Positions 1-7,762 of a DNA stretch of 9,251 nt are shown here, in pieces. This DNA is from JAGPKI01 sp052034135. GTDB lineage: Bacteria > Caldisericota > Caldisericia > UBA6126 > JAGPKI01. The notes below the pieces were generated by a model. That model was not told where the DNA came from. It did not search any database and saw only the letters and a program-made list of their open reading frames with translations. The DNA is taken from the NCBI GenBank assembly GCA_052034135.1, contig JBPOJC010000077.1:1-9251 (forward strand), written 5' to 3'. Position 1 is the stretch's first letter. Each line of letters starts with the position of its first letter. Both the position numbers and the translations under genes were made by a program.

Positions 1-435
1 ACTAAAGCCATTCCAAGAAGAAGTGTTAAAGGTAAAGAGGAATACGATAAATGGATGGCTTTTAAGAGATATTTAAATGATTTCTCTAACCTCAAGGAAT
101 ATGGTCCAAAGTCCGTAGTCATCTGGGAAAAATATTTAATTTACGGAATTATCCTTGGAGTAAGTAGGAATGTTATTAAAGCATTGAAACTATATTTGCC
201 AGTTTTAGGAGATTTAAATAATGGTACTTTTATATACTTTGCATCAAGAAGCTCTCTATCAAATTTTGATAGAGTTTTTTATAGTTTAAATAAGGAGCTA
301 TCATCTACTTCAAAAACTTTATCTTCCACCTATTCAACTTCAAAGAGCCACAGCAGTTCCTGGTCAGGTGGTGGAGGAGGATTTTCTGGAGGAGGCGGAG
401 GTGGTGGCGGAGGTTCCGGCGGAGGAATGGGATAA
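1..435 (+). CDS. DUF2207-type predicted membrane protein, C-terminal part (5' end outside window)
   Basis: The frame is open from base 1, so this is the last 144 codons of a longer gene. An ATG at 55 lies inside the frame and is not taken as the start, because the coding sequence clearly begins further left. The visible part has the C-terminal pattern of the DUF2207 (YciQ-like) family. A soluble stretch with a segment reading EKYLIYGIILGVS, resembling the 'LPYAIALGV' signature of that family, is followed by a Ser/Thr-rich linker (about 30 residues) and a terminal tail made almost only of glycine with a few Ser, Phe and Met. Glycine runs of this kind commonly end such proteins. The membrane segments expected upstream are not in the window. 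The function of the family is unknown. There is no clear terminator after the stop codon. The family call rests on memory of the family's look, not on an alignment. Confidence 0.75.
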   Translation, partial: TKAIPRRSVKGKEEYDKWMAFKRYLNDFSNLKEYGPKSVVIWEKYLIYGIILGVSRNVIKALKLYLPVLGDLNNGTFIYFASRSSLSNFDRVFYSLNKELSSTSKTLSSTYSTSKSHSSSWSGGGGGFSGGGGGGGGGSGGGMG

Positions 436-450
436 TTAATTCCATTAAGA

Positions 451-480
451 TTGATTATTTAGTTTTAAATTTGATAAAAT
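451..480 (+). promoter_or_regulatory. Candidate sigma70-type promoter for the hypCDE-comEA-comEC run
   Basis: The gap between the DUF2207 gene and hypC holds TTGATT at 451-456 (4 of 6 to TTGACA) and TAAAAT at 475-480 (5 of 6 to TATAAT), 18 bases apart. Transcription would start near 487. The surrounding DNA is very AT-rich, so chance matches are likely. Support comes mainly from position, as this is the only gap before a run of overlapping genes. Confidence 0.4.
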
Positions 481-496
481 ATTAAAAGGTTAGTTT

Positions 497-574
497 ATGC
501 TTATAAAAAATAAAAACCTAATATATGAAAGGACAGAAAAAGAAATAAAAGATGTGTTTAGGAATACCGGCTAA
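497..574 (+). CDS. Possible 25-codon leader ORF overlapping the hypC start
   Basis: An ATG at 497 opens a frame of 25 codons that stops at 572-574, inside hypC and in a different frame. AAAAGG at 484-489 lies 7 bases upstream, a better-placed ribosome site than the one in front of hypC itself (AAAGGA at 528-533, 18 bases away). The predicted peptide is basic and lysine-rich, and I do not recognise it. It could be a coupling leader that delivers ribosomes to the hypC start, or a chance frame in AT-rich DNA. If the candidate promoter at 451-480 is right, the transcript would begin close to or inside its ribosome site, which counts against it. Confidence 0.2.
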   Translation: MLIKNKNLIYERTEKEIKDVFRNTG

Positions 575-761
575 AGTTATTTCTGTAGAAGGCGAGAGTG
601 CTAATGTGGAGATTGGTTCTATTCAGAGAAAAATTGTTCTCTTAATAGATGAAGAGGTAAATGTTGGAGATTGGGTCCTCTTACATGCTGGTTTTGGAAT
701 ATCTAAATTGAGCTTAGAAGATGCTCAATCCATAAATAAAGCACTAAGAGGAGAAATTTGA
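552..761 (+). CDS. hypC: HypC/HupF family hydrogenase maturation chaperone
   Basis: This 69-residue protein is at the short end of the HypC range (about 70-90). The N-terminus reads MCLGIPAK, the invariant HypC start. Cys2, exposed after removal of Met1, is the residue that holds the iron and contacts HypD and the hydrogenase large-subunit precursor. The conserved VLLHAGFGI segment with His45 is also present. In the known pathway HypC works with HypD as the scaffold on which the Fe(CN)2CO group is assembled before transfer to the large subunit. The start is fixed by the MC motif although the ribosome site is weak or distant. The stop codon TGA shares bases with the TTG start of hypD (TTGA, 758-761), so the two proteins are probably made in a coupled way. 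Confidence 0.97.
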   Translation: MCLGIPAKVISVEGESANVEIGSIQRKIVLLIDEEVNVGDWVLLHAGFGISKLSLEDAQSINKALRGEI

Positions 762-1795
762 CAGAAGAATCAAGAATTAGAATGATGGAAGTGTGCGGAA
801 CGCACACTATAGCAATCGCAAAATCCGGTATTAGAAAGATTCTTCCCTCCAATATAGACCTGATTTCAGGTCCAGGTTGCCCAGTCTGTGTTACAAGCCA
901 GGAAGATATCGATAGAGTCTTAAAAATTGCATATGAATTTAATCCAATAGTTGTTAGCTTTGGTGATATGGCAAGAGTTACCGGTAGTAAAGAAAATCTT
1001 CTGAATGCAAGAAAGAATGGAGTAGATTTTAGGATAATTTATTCACCAATAGATTCAATTGCCATTGCCAGGACTAACCCCAAAAAGATTATTTTGCTTT
1101 TTGGAGTGGGGTTTGAAACTACAATTCCTGCTTTTGCTTATACATTAAAGGTTGCACTCTCTGAAGGAATAAACAATTTGAAGATTTATTCCTCCTTTAA
1201 GCTCATAACTCCAGCAATTAGATATATTTTAAATTCTAAGGAGTCAGTTGTGGATGGATTCATTTTACCGGGTCACGTAAGTGTTATCTTAGGTGAAGAA
1301 CCATACAAATTTATAGCAGATGAGTTCCATAAGAGTGGAGTTATTTCTGGCTTTGAACCCAATGAGATAATGAGTTCAATTTCAATATTAGAAAAACTCA
1401 TTAATGATAAAACTCCAAAAATCATTAACAACTATGCTAAATTTGTAAAAAAAGAAGGTAATGAAAAAGCTAAAAAGTTGATAAATACATATTTTGAACC
1501 AATAAGCTCTGTTTGGCGAGGAATTGATCTGATAGAAGATAGCTCCTTAAAGCTTAAAGATGAATTTAGTGCTTTTGACGCAGAGACTTTTTTCTCTTTA
1601 CCGCCAAAACACCATGTGATATCTAATGATAAATCTTGTAGATGTGGAGAAGTATTAATCGGCAAGATTCCACCATACAAATGTCCTCTTTTTGGAAAAA
1701 TATGCAATCCTGAAAATCCTTATGGACCCTGTATGGTGTCACAAGAAGGTTCTTGTGCTGCATACTATAAATATGGAGGTTTTAGCTTTGAATGA
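758..1795 (+). CDS. hypD: HypD hydrogenase maturation protein (Fe-S scaffold for Fe(CN)2CO assembly)
   Basis: The 345 residues carry all HypD hallmarks. MEVCGTHT contains Cys13, GPGCPVC contains Cys41 and Cys44, GVGFETTIPAF is the central motif, and a C-terminal cysteine-rich segment (Cys294, 296, 309, 316, 325, 333) includes the [4Fe-4S] ligands. HypD binds HypC, and its redox-active cysteines take part in attaching CN and CO to iron. The start is TTG at 758, overlapping the hypC stop by 4 bases, with AGAGGAG at 747-753 only 4 bases ahead. The frame is closed by a TAA at 737-739, so it cannot extend much further. As a result the protein has only 9 residues before MEVCGTHT, where E. coli HypD has about 35, so the usual N-terminal helix is missing. 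An ATG at 782 or 785 would be shorter still. Neighbours hypC and hypE confirm the role. Confidence 0.97.
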   Translation: MTEESRIRMMEVCGTHTIAIAKSGIRKILPSNIDLISGPGCPVCVTSQEDIDRVLKIAYEFNPIVVSFGDMARVTGSKENLLNARKNGVDFRIIYSPIDSIAIARTNPKKIILLFGVGFETTIPAFAYTLKVALSEGINNLKIYSSFKLITPAIRYILNSKESVVDGFILPGHVSVILGEEPYKFIADEFHKSGVISGFEPNEIMSSISILEKLINDKTPKIINNYAKFVKKEGNEKAKKLINTYFEPISSVWRGIDLIEDSSLKLKDEFSAFDAETFFSLPPKHHVISNDKSCRCGEVLIGKIPPYKCPLFGKICNPENPYGPCMVSQEGSCAAYYKYGGFSFE

Positions 1796-2795
1796 AGAAA
1801 TAATAACAATCGATGCTGGTAGTGGCGGAAGAAAAATGCATAAGCTTATTAGTGATGTAATTTTAAAAAATATCGCCTCATGTCAAACTTCCCTTGAAGA
1901 TTCTGCGACAATACCAAAAATTGATTCTCCCCTCTCTTTTACAACCGATAGTTTCGTAGTGGACCCTCTATTTTTTCCTGGAGGAGATATTGGTAAATTG
2001 TGTGTTTGTGGAACTGTTAATGACCTATCAGTATCTGGTGCAAAACCTCTCTTTTTATCACTTTCATTCATCATAGAAGAGGGGTTTCCTCTTTCTGATT
2101 TAGAAAGAATCCTTAAAAGCATAAAAGAAGCAAAAGAATTCGCAGGAATAGAAATTGTAACAGGGGACACAAAAGTTGTCCCAAAGGGAAATTGTGATAA
2201 AATTTTTATTAACACATCGGGAATTGGAAGAAAAATATATCCAAAAATTATTTCTGAGTCTAACCTAAGTGAAGGTGATGTTTTAATAGTATCAGCACCA
2301 ATAGGCATGCATGGTGCAGCAATTATTGCAGCGAGAGGAGAATTTAATCTTTATGCAAACATTAAAAGTGACTTATACCCGTTAAATCATTACACAATAC
2401 CCATCTTTGAAAGAGCTTTCAATATATCTGCAATGCGTGATATAACAAGAGGAGGGCTTGCAACTGTTTTAAATGAATTTTCGAAAGCTTCAAACTGCAT
2501 TATTAGCATAAACGAGGAATCGATACCAATTTCAGAGGATGTCAAATCTTTGACAGATATATTGGGGCTTGATCCCTTATATCTTGCTTGTGAAGGAACA
2601 TTTCTTACTGCTGTATCAAAAGACTCAGGAAAAGAACTGCTTTCATTTATGCGGAATAATCTTTCTCTTTCACACAGCTCAATAATAGGTGAAGTCACAA
2701 AAAAGGGTGAAGCAGGAGTCTACCTAAAAACAGAGATAGGAGGTGAAAGGATACTCTCGATGCTCGAAGGGGAACAGTATCCAAGAATATGTTAG
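1788..2795 (+). CDS. hypE: HypE carbamoyl dehydratase (cyanide ligand synthesis)
   Basis: HypE dehydrates the carbamoyl group that HypF places on its C-terminal cysteine, giving the thiocyanate that donates cyanide to HypC-HypD. The 335-residue protein has the PurM/AIR-synthase-like fold signature. DAGSGGR is at residues 9-15, TTDSFVV and GTVNDLSVSGA form the ATP-binding N-terminal half, and RDITRGGLATVLNE begins the second half. It ends in PRIC, the conserved tail with the acceptor Cys335. The chosen start is TTG at 1788, because GGAGG at 1775-1779 sits 8 bases ahead and the length then matches the family. It overlaps the hypD stop by 8 bases. ATG codons at 1692 and 1773 are in the same frame, but 1692 would overlap hypD by about 100 bases and add residues with no family match. 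HypF, its partner, is not in the window. Confidence 0.96.
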   Translation: MNEEIITIDAGSGGRKMHKLISDVILKNIASCQTSLEDSATIPKIDSPLSFTTDSFVVDPLFFPGGDIGKLCVCGTVNDLSVSGAKPLFLSLSFIIEEGFPLSDLERILKSIKEAKEFAGIEIVTGDTKVVPKGNCDKIFINTSGIGRKIYPKIISESNLSEGDVLIVSAPIGMHGAAIIAARGEFNLYANIKSDLYPLNHYTIPIFERAFNISAMRDITRGGLATVLNEFSKASNCIISINEESIPISEDVKSLTDILGLDPLYLACEGTFLTAVSKDSGKELLSFMRNNLSLSHSSIIGEVTKKGEAGVYLKTEIGGERILSMLEGEQYPRIC

Positions 2796-3400
2796 ATCTT
2801 AAAAACAAAAATGTAATTATTTTTATTATCGCATTAATAATCGTTTTCTTCAGTGGCTTCTTCATTGGTAAAGTTACAAGCAAAGGTGGAGTAAACTCAA
2901 ACAATGAAGAAATACTTTTTTTGGATGAAGAAGCAGAAAATATTAAAGTTTATATAACTGGCGAGATAAATAATAGTGGTGTTTATGAATTAAAGAAAGG
3001 CTCAAGGGTAATTGACCTTATAAAACTTGCAGGTGATTTAACAAAAGATGGTGATTTAAATGCAATAAATCCTGCAAGAACACTAAAAGATGGCGAATAT
3101 ATTACGATTCCTAAAAAACTTTCAGTAGACTCAATTTTAGACATAGATACAACCTCGAGCAAGCCAAACACTTCGCAAAGTGTAAAAAGTGGTAAAACAA
3201 AAGAGGGATTAATAAATATAAATAGGGCGAATAAATCTGAACTTATGGAGTTACCAGGTATTGGAGAAGTAAAATCTCAAGCAATAATTGATTACAGAGA
3301 AGAAAATGGTTCATTTGTATCTATAGAAGATATAAAAGAGGTTTCAGGTATAGGAGATAAAACTTTTGAGAAGATAAAAGATAAAATCACAGTGGATTGA
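2789..3400 (+). CDS. comEA: ComEA-type membrane-anchored DNA-binding competence protein (SLBB + helix-hairpin-helix)
   Basis: ComEA is the DNA receptor of natural transformation, anchored in the membrane with its DNA-binding part outside. The 203 residues show a short basic N-terminus, one membrane segment (about 9-27), an acidic linker, an SLBB domain (about 52-112: IKVYITGEINNSGVYEL... through GEYITIPKK), a polar Ser/Thr/Lys linker, and a C-terminal double helix-hairpin-helix (about 141-200) with LPGIG at 155-159 and VSGIG at 185-189. This is the full domain order of Firmicutes-type ComEA. The ATG at 2789 overlaps the hypE stop by 7 bases. The only upstream purine-rich site (GAAGGGGA at 2766-2773) is about 15 bases away, so coupling to hypE translation is likely. 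comEC follows with a 4-base overlap and no comEB lies between them. Confidence 0.94.
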   Translation: MLDLKNKNVIIFIIALIIVFFSGFFIGKVTSKGGVNSNNEEILFLDEEAENIKVYITGEINNSGVYELKKGSRVIDLIKLAGDLTKDGDLNAINPARTLKDGEYITIPKKLSVDSILDIDTTSSKPNTSQSVKSGKTKEGLININRANKSELMELPGIGEVKSQAIIDYREENGSFVSIEDIKEVSGIGDKTFEKIKDKITVD

Positions 3401-5679
3401 GTAATACAATTAAAGATAGTTCTCTTCCTTTTCTTCTTTTATCGTTAGTATTAGGAATTTTAACGTTTATCTCATTAAACAGCTTTTTTATATTTATCCC
3501 CATAAGCTGTATAATTGTCTTAACAATATTCTTGTTTAAAAAACTGCCTTATAAGCAAATTATTGTTATTTTATTGATTTTTGTTGTAGGCTTTGTGAAT
3601 GCGAGGTTAACACAGCCTTTCATAGACAAAGGTTTTTCAAAGCCAGGTAGAGACGTTATTCTATCAGGCAAAGTTATAAATTATCCCATCAATAAAGATA
3701 AAATAGCATCATTCATAATCAAAACAAACAATAAAAATATTTCAGTTAAAATAAAAAATTCAGAAAAAAAAGAAAATAAATTATTAAATAAGATAGAAAA
3801 AGGTTCAATAGTAAAGCTAAAAGGAAAAACCGATGATATAACAAAGAGTTATCCCAACAATTCAACTATAAAAGACTATTTACTTAAAATTGATTGTAGT
3901 GGAGCAATTACCTGCGAAGAGGGTGGACTATTAAGTGTTAAGCCACCTAAGTCAACCATACAGATACTTTTAAATTCTTTAAGGAGCTTTTTCTTAAATA
4001 ATCTAAATAATGCGTCGAACAACAAACCATTTAATTCTTTCTTAAAGGCAATTGTTGTCGGAGAAAATAATATCGATTTTTACAATCGAGAAAGATTTTC
4101 TGAACTCGGAATAGCACATTTTCTTTCAATTTCTGGAATGCATTTTAATATATTAGGAGCATTCATTCTATTCCTTTTTATAATTCTCGGAATCAAAAGT
4201 CCTCTAAGGGAGATACTTATAATTCTATTATTAACGGTCTTCCTCCTTATGATAGGCTTTAACCCTCCTGCAATAAGGGCTTACATAATGTTTTCCTTTG
4301 CTTTAATTGCTCCTTTGATTAAAAGAGTAAGTGAACCATTTTTAGGGCTTTGTTTAGCTACAATAATTCTACTTCTTATTAATCCTTTGCTATTAAGGAA
4401 CATTGGTTTTGAACTATCATTCATTGGAACATTTGCTCTAATTGTTGCTCCAGCTAAATCCATTTACAAAACTATTTTTGCGTCCTTTTCAACGATTCCT
4501 TTAGCAGTTTATAATTTTAACATATTAAGCATTGCTTCGATTTTATCAAATATATTAATACTACCCATCTTGCCAATATTTTATATTTATGGGATTTTTG
4601 CAGCTTTATTTGGCTTCTTAAATTTATCATTTCTTGGGAAAATTATTCTTATTTTCTGGAATTTTTTTATCTTTGTTTCTGAGAAAATAGCAAATATTGG
4701 TTTTAGCTATAAATATGTGGCAGATATAAGCCTATATAGTATTATTATTTTTTACTCAATATTTGTCCTTACTGGAATTTCCTGGTTCTATCTAAAGGGA
4801 GAGAAGAAAAAGCTTGTAAACCAGATACTTACAATAATTGTAATTATTCCAATGATGCTTTCATTTGCTCCACAAAATTCATCAAAATACCTAAAAATTC
4901 AATTCATAGATGTAGGTGAAGGAGATTCCGCATTTATCCAGACACCCGATGGTTTAAACATTTTAATTGATGGCGGTAGAGGCAAAAAAGAATATTCTTC
5001 GTATGATTATGGAGAGAGAAATGTTCTTCCACTCTTAAAAAGAAATGGTATAAATAAGCTCGACTTTGTAATCTTATCGCACTATCATGACGATCATTAT
5101 GGAGGACTTATAACTGTTTTAAACCACATTCCAAGAGTTGAAAAGTTAATACTCCCAGGCTATAGCTCGATAGATAAAGTAGCATTTGACTCTCTTTTTA
5201 AGAATTTACATAAAAAGATAAAAATTATTTATGTATGCGGTAATAGAAAGCTTAAATTAGGTAATAACACCGAAATTGAATTCTTTTCTCCATCCTGCGA
5301 TAAAGACTTAATATCCAAGTTCAACGAGAATAGCAAATCAATCACTTTAAAGCTCACCTATAAACAAATTTCAATCCTCTTTGCTGGGGACATTGAGGAA
5401 GTCGCTGAAAAATGGCTTGTAAAGCAATACGGAGAGAAGCTCGATTCTGACATATTAAAAGTTGCTCACCATGGAAGCAAAACTTCTTCTACTACCGAAT
5501 TTCTTGAGGTTGTAACCCCAGAATATGCAATCATATCCTGCGGTCCACCATGGATATTTAACCATCCTGCAGAATCAGTAACAGAAAGACTTAATGAAGA
5601 AGAAATTGAATTTTATACCACCTATGAAAAAGGAGATATAATTTTGTATACTAATGGTTATAAGTATAAAATTTATTAA
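3397..5679 (+). CDS. comEC: ComEC/Rec2 family DNA-uptake channel with C-terminal metallo-beta-lactamase domain
   Basis: ComEC forms the inner-membrane channel that passes one DNA strand into the cell during transformation. The 760-residue protein has the complete three-part layout. N-terminal membrane helices with a DUF4131-like soluble region span about 1-180. The competence domain of many membrane helices spans about 205-475 and contains LSISGMH at 243-249. A metallo-beta-lactamase domain spans about 490-755. The last carries IDGG (Asp525), HYHDDH (562-567), AGD (Asp665) and HHGS (691-694), so the metal-binding residues look intact, in keeping with the proposed nuclease role for the non-transported strand. 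The start TTG at 3397 shares bases with the comEA stop (TTGA, 3397-3400). No good ribosome site is visible, so coupling to comEA is likely. No frameshift or premature stop is seen. Confidence 0.96.
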   Translation: MSNTIKDSSLPFLLLSLVLGILTFISLNSFFIFIPISCIIVLTIFLFKKLPYKQIIVILLIFVVGFVNARLTQPFIDKGFSKPGRDVILSGKVINYPINKDKIASFIIKTNNKNISVKIKNSEKKENKLLNKIEKGSIVKLKGKTDDITKSYPNNSTIKDYLLKIDCSGAITCEEGGLLSVKPPKSTIQILLNSLRSFFLNNLNNASNNKPFNSFLKAIVVGENNIDFYNRERFSELGIAHFLSISGMHFNILGAFILFLFIILGIKSPLREILIILLLTVFLLMIGFNPPAIRAYIMFSFALIAPLIKRVSEPFLGLCLATIILLLINPLLLRNIGFELSFIGTFALIVAPAKSIYKTIFASFSTIPLAVYNFNILSIASILSNILILPILPIFYIYGIFAALFGFLNLSFLGKIILIFWNFFIFVSEKIANIGFSYKYVADISLYSIIIFYSIFVLTGISWFYLKGEKKKLVNQILTIIVIIPMMLSFAPQNSSKYLKIQFIDVGEGDSAFIQTPDGLNILIDGGRGKKEYSSYDYGERNVLPLLKRNGINKLDFVILSHYHDDHYGGLITVLNHIPRVEKLILPGYSSIDKVAFDSLFKNLHKKIKIIYVCGNRKLKLGNNTEIEFFSPSCDKDLISKFNENSKSITLKLTYKQISILFAGDIEEVAEKWLVKQYGEKLDSDILKVAHHGSKTSSTTEFLEVVTPEYAIISCGPPWIFNHPAESVTERLNEEEIEFYTTYEKGDIILYTNGYKYKIY

Positions 5680-5718
5680 ATTCTTAAAAAGAAAATATTA
5701 AGAAAGGTTGTAAAAAAG

Positions 5719-7131
5719 ATGAATGACAAAAGTTCTTTTGAAGAGATCAAAGAGAAACTCGTATGTAAACGTGAAAATGTCTGGTGCCATAATAACGACA
5801 GTGACATTATTAAATTTTCAGAAGATTACAAAATCGCTCTAAATAATGGAAAAACAGAAAGAGAGTTTGCAAATTTCTCAAAAAATTACCTCTTAAATAG
5901 AGGGTTTAAAGAATTTAACGAACCTTCACAAAAAAATGCCGTTCCAGAAAAACTATTCAGACTCATAAAAGGTAAAGTTTTAATAGCATTCAGGGCTGGA
6001 CTTACTTCTATAGAGAACGGTATAAACATTGTTGTTGCACATATTGATTCTCCGAGGCTTGATTTGAAGCAGAACCCTTTATACGAAGATTCGGGGTTTG
6101 CCTATCTTGATACTCACTATTATGGTGGAATAAAAATTTACCAATGGCTCTCTATGCCATTAGCCATTCATGGCGAGATTGTTAAAAGTGATGGATCGAA
6201 AATTAATGTTGTGATAGGCGAAGATGATAAAGATCCGGTATTTGTAATTACCGATCTTCTTCCTCACTTATCAAGAGACTTTAAAGAAAAAAAGATTGGA
6301 GAAGTATTTAAAGGAGAAGATCTTGATATACTTGTAGGCGGACTACCGTTAGAGTTCAGTAGTAATGAAAAAGAAGCAGTCAAGCTGAATGTTTTAAAAA
6401 TCTTAAATGAAAAATATGATATAACCGAAGAAGACCTATCAAGTGCAGAAATAGAAATAGTACCAAAAGGTAATGCTTTAGACCTCGGTTTTGATAGAAG
6501 TATGATTATTTCATATGGACAAGATGATAGAGTTTGTGCGTACACTGCTCTTCGTGCAATAGCTGAATTAAATAATCCACCCGAATTATCCTCAATGGTT
6601 ATTCTGCTCGACAAAGAAGAAATTGGATCTGAAGGTAATACAGGCGCAAAATCAAAAATTATTGAAGATTTTATAGAGGACATAATAGCCTCGTTTGGCA
6701 TTCAAACTACTACTACAAAAGTATTTATGAAAAGCAATTGTTTGTCAGGTGATGTTAGCGCAGCATTTGATCCTCGCTATAAGGATGTATTTGAAACAAG
6801 AAATAGTGCATACTTCAACAAAGGTGTCACTATAAATAAATTCACAGGAGTTGGTGGAAAATCTGGTTCTTCTGACGCATCAGCTGAATTTGTAGGGAAA
6901 ATTAGAAAACTTTTTAACGATAACTGCGTTAAATGGCAAACCGCCGAATTGGGTAAGGTAGATGTGGGTGGAGGAGGAACTGTTGCTAAATTCTTTGCCG
7001 AGAGAGGAATGGAAGTCCTTGATTGTGGTCCAGCACTCCTCTCCATGCATGCACCCTATGAAGTTTCCTCCAAAGCTGATGTTTATGAAACATATAGGGC
7101 TTATTTAGCGTTTCTTAAAAACTTTTCCTGA
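5719..7131 (+). CDS. M18 family metallo-aminopeptidase (aspartyl aminopeptidase-like)
   Basis: The 470-residue protein matches family M18, cytosolic two-metal enzymes that remove N-terminal residues from peptides. Motifs in order are VVAHIDSPRLD with His108 and Asp110, HYYGGIKIYQW near 134, QDDR with the likely bridging Asp269, DKEEIGSEGNTGA with Glu300 (general base) and Glu301 (metal ligand), SGDVSAAFDP with Asp345, and SMHAPYE with His444. All expected zinc ligands are therefore present. Residue roles are assigned by analogy with known M18 enzymes. The length fits the bacterial 'aminopeptidase 1' branch. The start ATG at 5719 has AGAAAGG at 5700-5706, 12 bases away. The 39-base gap after comEC shows no terminator, so it may share that transcript. 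Its last 31 bases overlap the end of the opposite-strand ribU. Which residue it prefers to cleave cannot be told from sequence. Confidence 0.93.
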   Translation: MNDKSSFEEIKEKLVCKRENVWCHNNDSDIIKFSEDYKIALNNGKTEREFANFSKNYLLNRGFKEFNEPSQKNAVPEKLFRLIKGKVLIAFRAGLTSIENGINIVVAHIDSPRLDLKQNPLYEDSGFAYLDTHYYGGIKIYQWLSMPLAIHGEIVKSDGSKINVVIGEDDKDPVFVITDLLPHLSRDFKEKKIGEVFKGEDLDILVGGLPLEFSSNEKEAVKLNVLKILNEKYDITEEDLSSAEIEIVPKGNALDLGFDRSMIISYGQDDRVCAYTALRAIAELNNPPELSSMVILLDKEEIGSEGNTGAKSKIIEDFIEDIIASFGIQTTTTKVFMKSNCLSGDVSAAFDPRYKDVFETRNSAYFNKGVTINKFTGVGGKSGSSDASAEFVGKIRKLFNDNCVKWQTAELGKVDVGGGGTVAKFFAERGMEVLDCGPALLSMHAPYEVSSKADVYETYRAYLAFLKNFS

Positions 7132-7688
7132 TTTAGAATGGGTAGATGATTTTTTAGAGAAGCATATAAACAGTAGAATATTGCTGTATTTATTCCACCA
7201 TAAATTAGATTGAAGGGAATAATTGCCGGTAAAAGCAAACCTTTTACCACTTCAACTGAAACCTCCATATATATTGGAGTGATTAAGATATTTGCCGGGA
7301 TCATTATTGCTGCTCTTGCAACAGTAGCAAGCAAAAGAGCAAGGAGCAAATTGACCATTGATGCTTTTCTTTCTTTTGAGAATAAAGTACCTCTGAATAC
7401 GAGATAAAATACAAGAACAAATGTTCCAGAAGAGATAAAATGCATTAACATCCCCCAGGGCCCACCCTCCCCTGTTATTAGAGCGAAAAAAACGGATGTT
7501 GAAGCAGTAATAACGACAGCCTCAAGTGGTCCTAAAATAATACTTGCAAAAAGCATTGGTAAATCTCCTGCTGCATAAAGTAAAAATGGAGTTGCTGGAA
7601 TAATTGGAAAGTGAATTGTGAGCTCTAAGACCAAAGACAGTGCTGCAAGAACTGCAAGATAAGTTAACCTCTTTGTTGAATAAATCAT
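7101..7688 (-). CDS. ribU: ECF transporter substrate-binding (S) component, riboflavin type (RibU)
   Basis: The 195-residue protein is very hydrophobic, with about six membrane segments. It has the small ECF S-component look: a Lys/Arg-containing N-terminus leading into the first helix (STKRLTYLAVLAALSLVLEL), a loop with FPIIPATPFLLYAAGDLP, and a later GEGGPWGMLMHFISSG loop. The FPIIP...GDLP pattern and the upstream FMN riboswitch both point to riboflavin as the substrate. In the cell it would work with a shared EcfT-EcfA-EcfA' energising module, which is not in this window. The ATG at 7688 is preceded by AGGGAGG (7707-7701), 12 bases away. Expression should fall when FMN is plentiful. Its 3' end overlaps the aminopeptidase gene tail to tail by 31 bases. 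The S-component family is secure. The riboflavin specificity rests largely on the riboswitch. Confidence 0.92.
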   Translation of the reverse strand: MIYSTKRLTYLAVLAALSLVLELTIHFPIIPATPFLLYAAGDLPMLFASIILGPLEAVVITASTSVFFALITGEGGPWGMLMHFISSGTFVLVFYLVFRGTLFSKERKASMVNLLLALLLATVARAAIMIPANILITPIYMEVSVEVVKGLLLPAIIPFNLIYGGINTAIFYCLYASLKNHLPILNQEKFLRNAK

Positions 7689-7735
7689 TTTTTTAAAAAA
7701 CCTCCCTTAAAAGTTTTAAACCTTCAAGGGGCAAT
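7689..7735 (-). promoter_or_regulatory. Likely FMN riboswitch expression platform: hairpin overlapping the ribU ribosome-binding site
   Basis: Read on the reverse strand, CCCTTGAA and TTTAAGGG can pair as an 8-bp stem with one G-U pair and a loop of about 11-12 bases. The 3' arm contains the first bases of the ribosome site AGGGAGG (7707-7701), so folding would hide it and block translation of ribU. A run of six T follows just after the hairpin, so a weak Rho-independent terminator is a second reading. The alternative, ligand-free pairing could not be worked out by eye. Confidence 0.55.
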
Positions 7736-7762
7736 CAGGGATTTAAGACACACAAATTATTA

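Noticed and set aside
436..448. TTAAT-TCC-ATTAA as a terminator for the DUF2207 gene
   Set aside because: A 5-bp all-AT stem with no following T run is too weak.
1692..1787. Upstream ATG start at 1692 for hypE
   Set aside because: It would overlap hypD by 104 bases and add about 32 residues unlike HypE. TTG at 1788 has GGAGG 8 bases ahead and gives the normal length.
1432..2698. Reverse-strand frames inside hypD and hypE
   Set aside because: They are antisense shadows of strongly recognised genes.
6264..7046. Reverse-strand frames inside the aminopeptidase gene
   Set aside because: They are shadows of a well-supported gene. The sequences are low-complexity Ser/Pro/Leu-rich and match nothing known.
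7210..7407. Forward frame of 65 codons inside ribU
   Set aside because: It is antisense to a recognised membrane protein and has no ribosome site or family resemblance.
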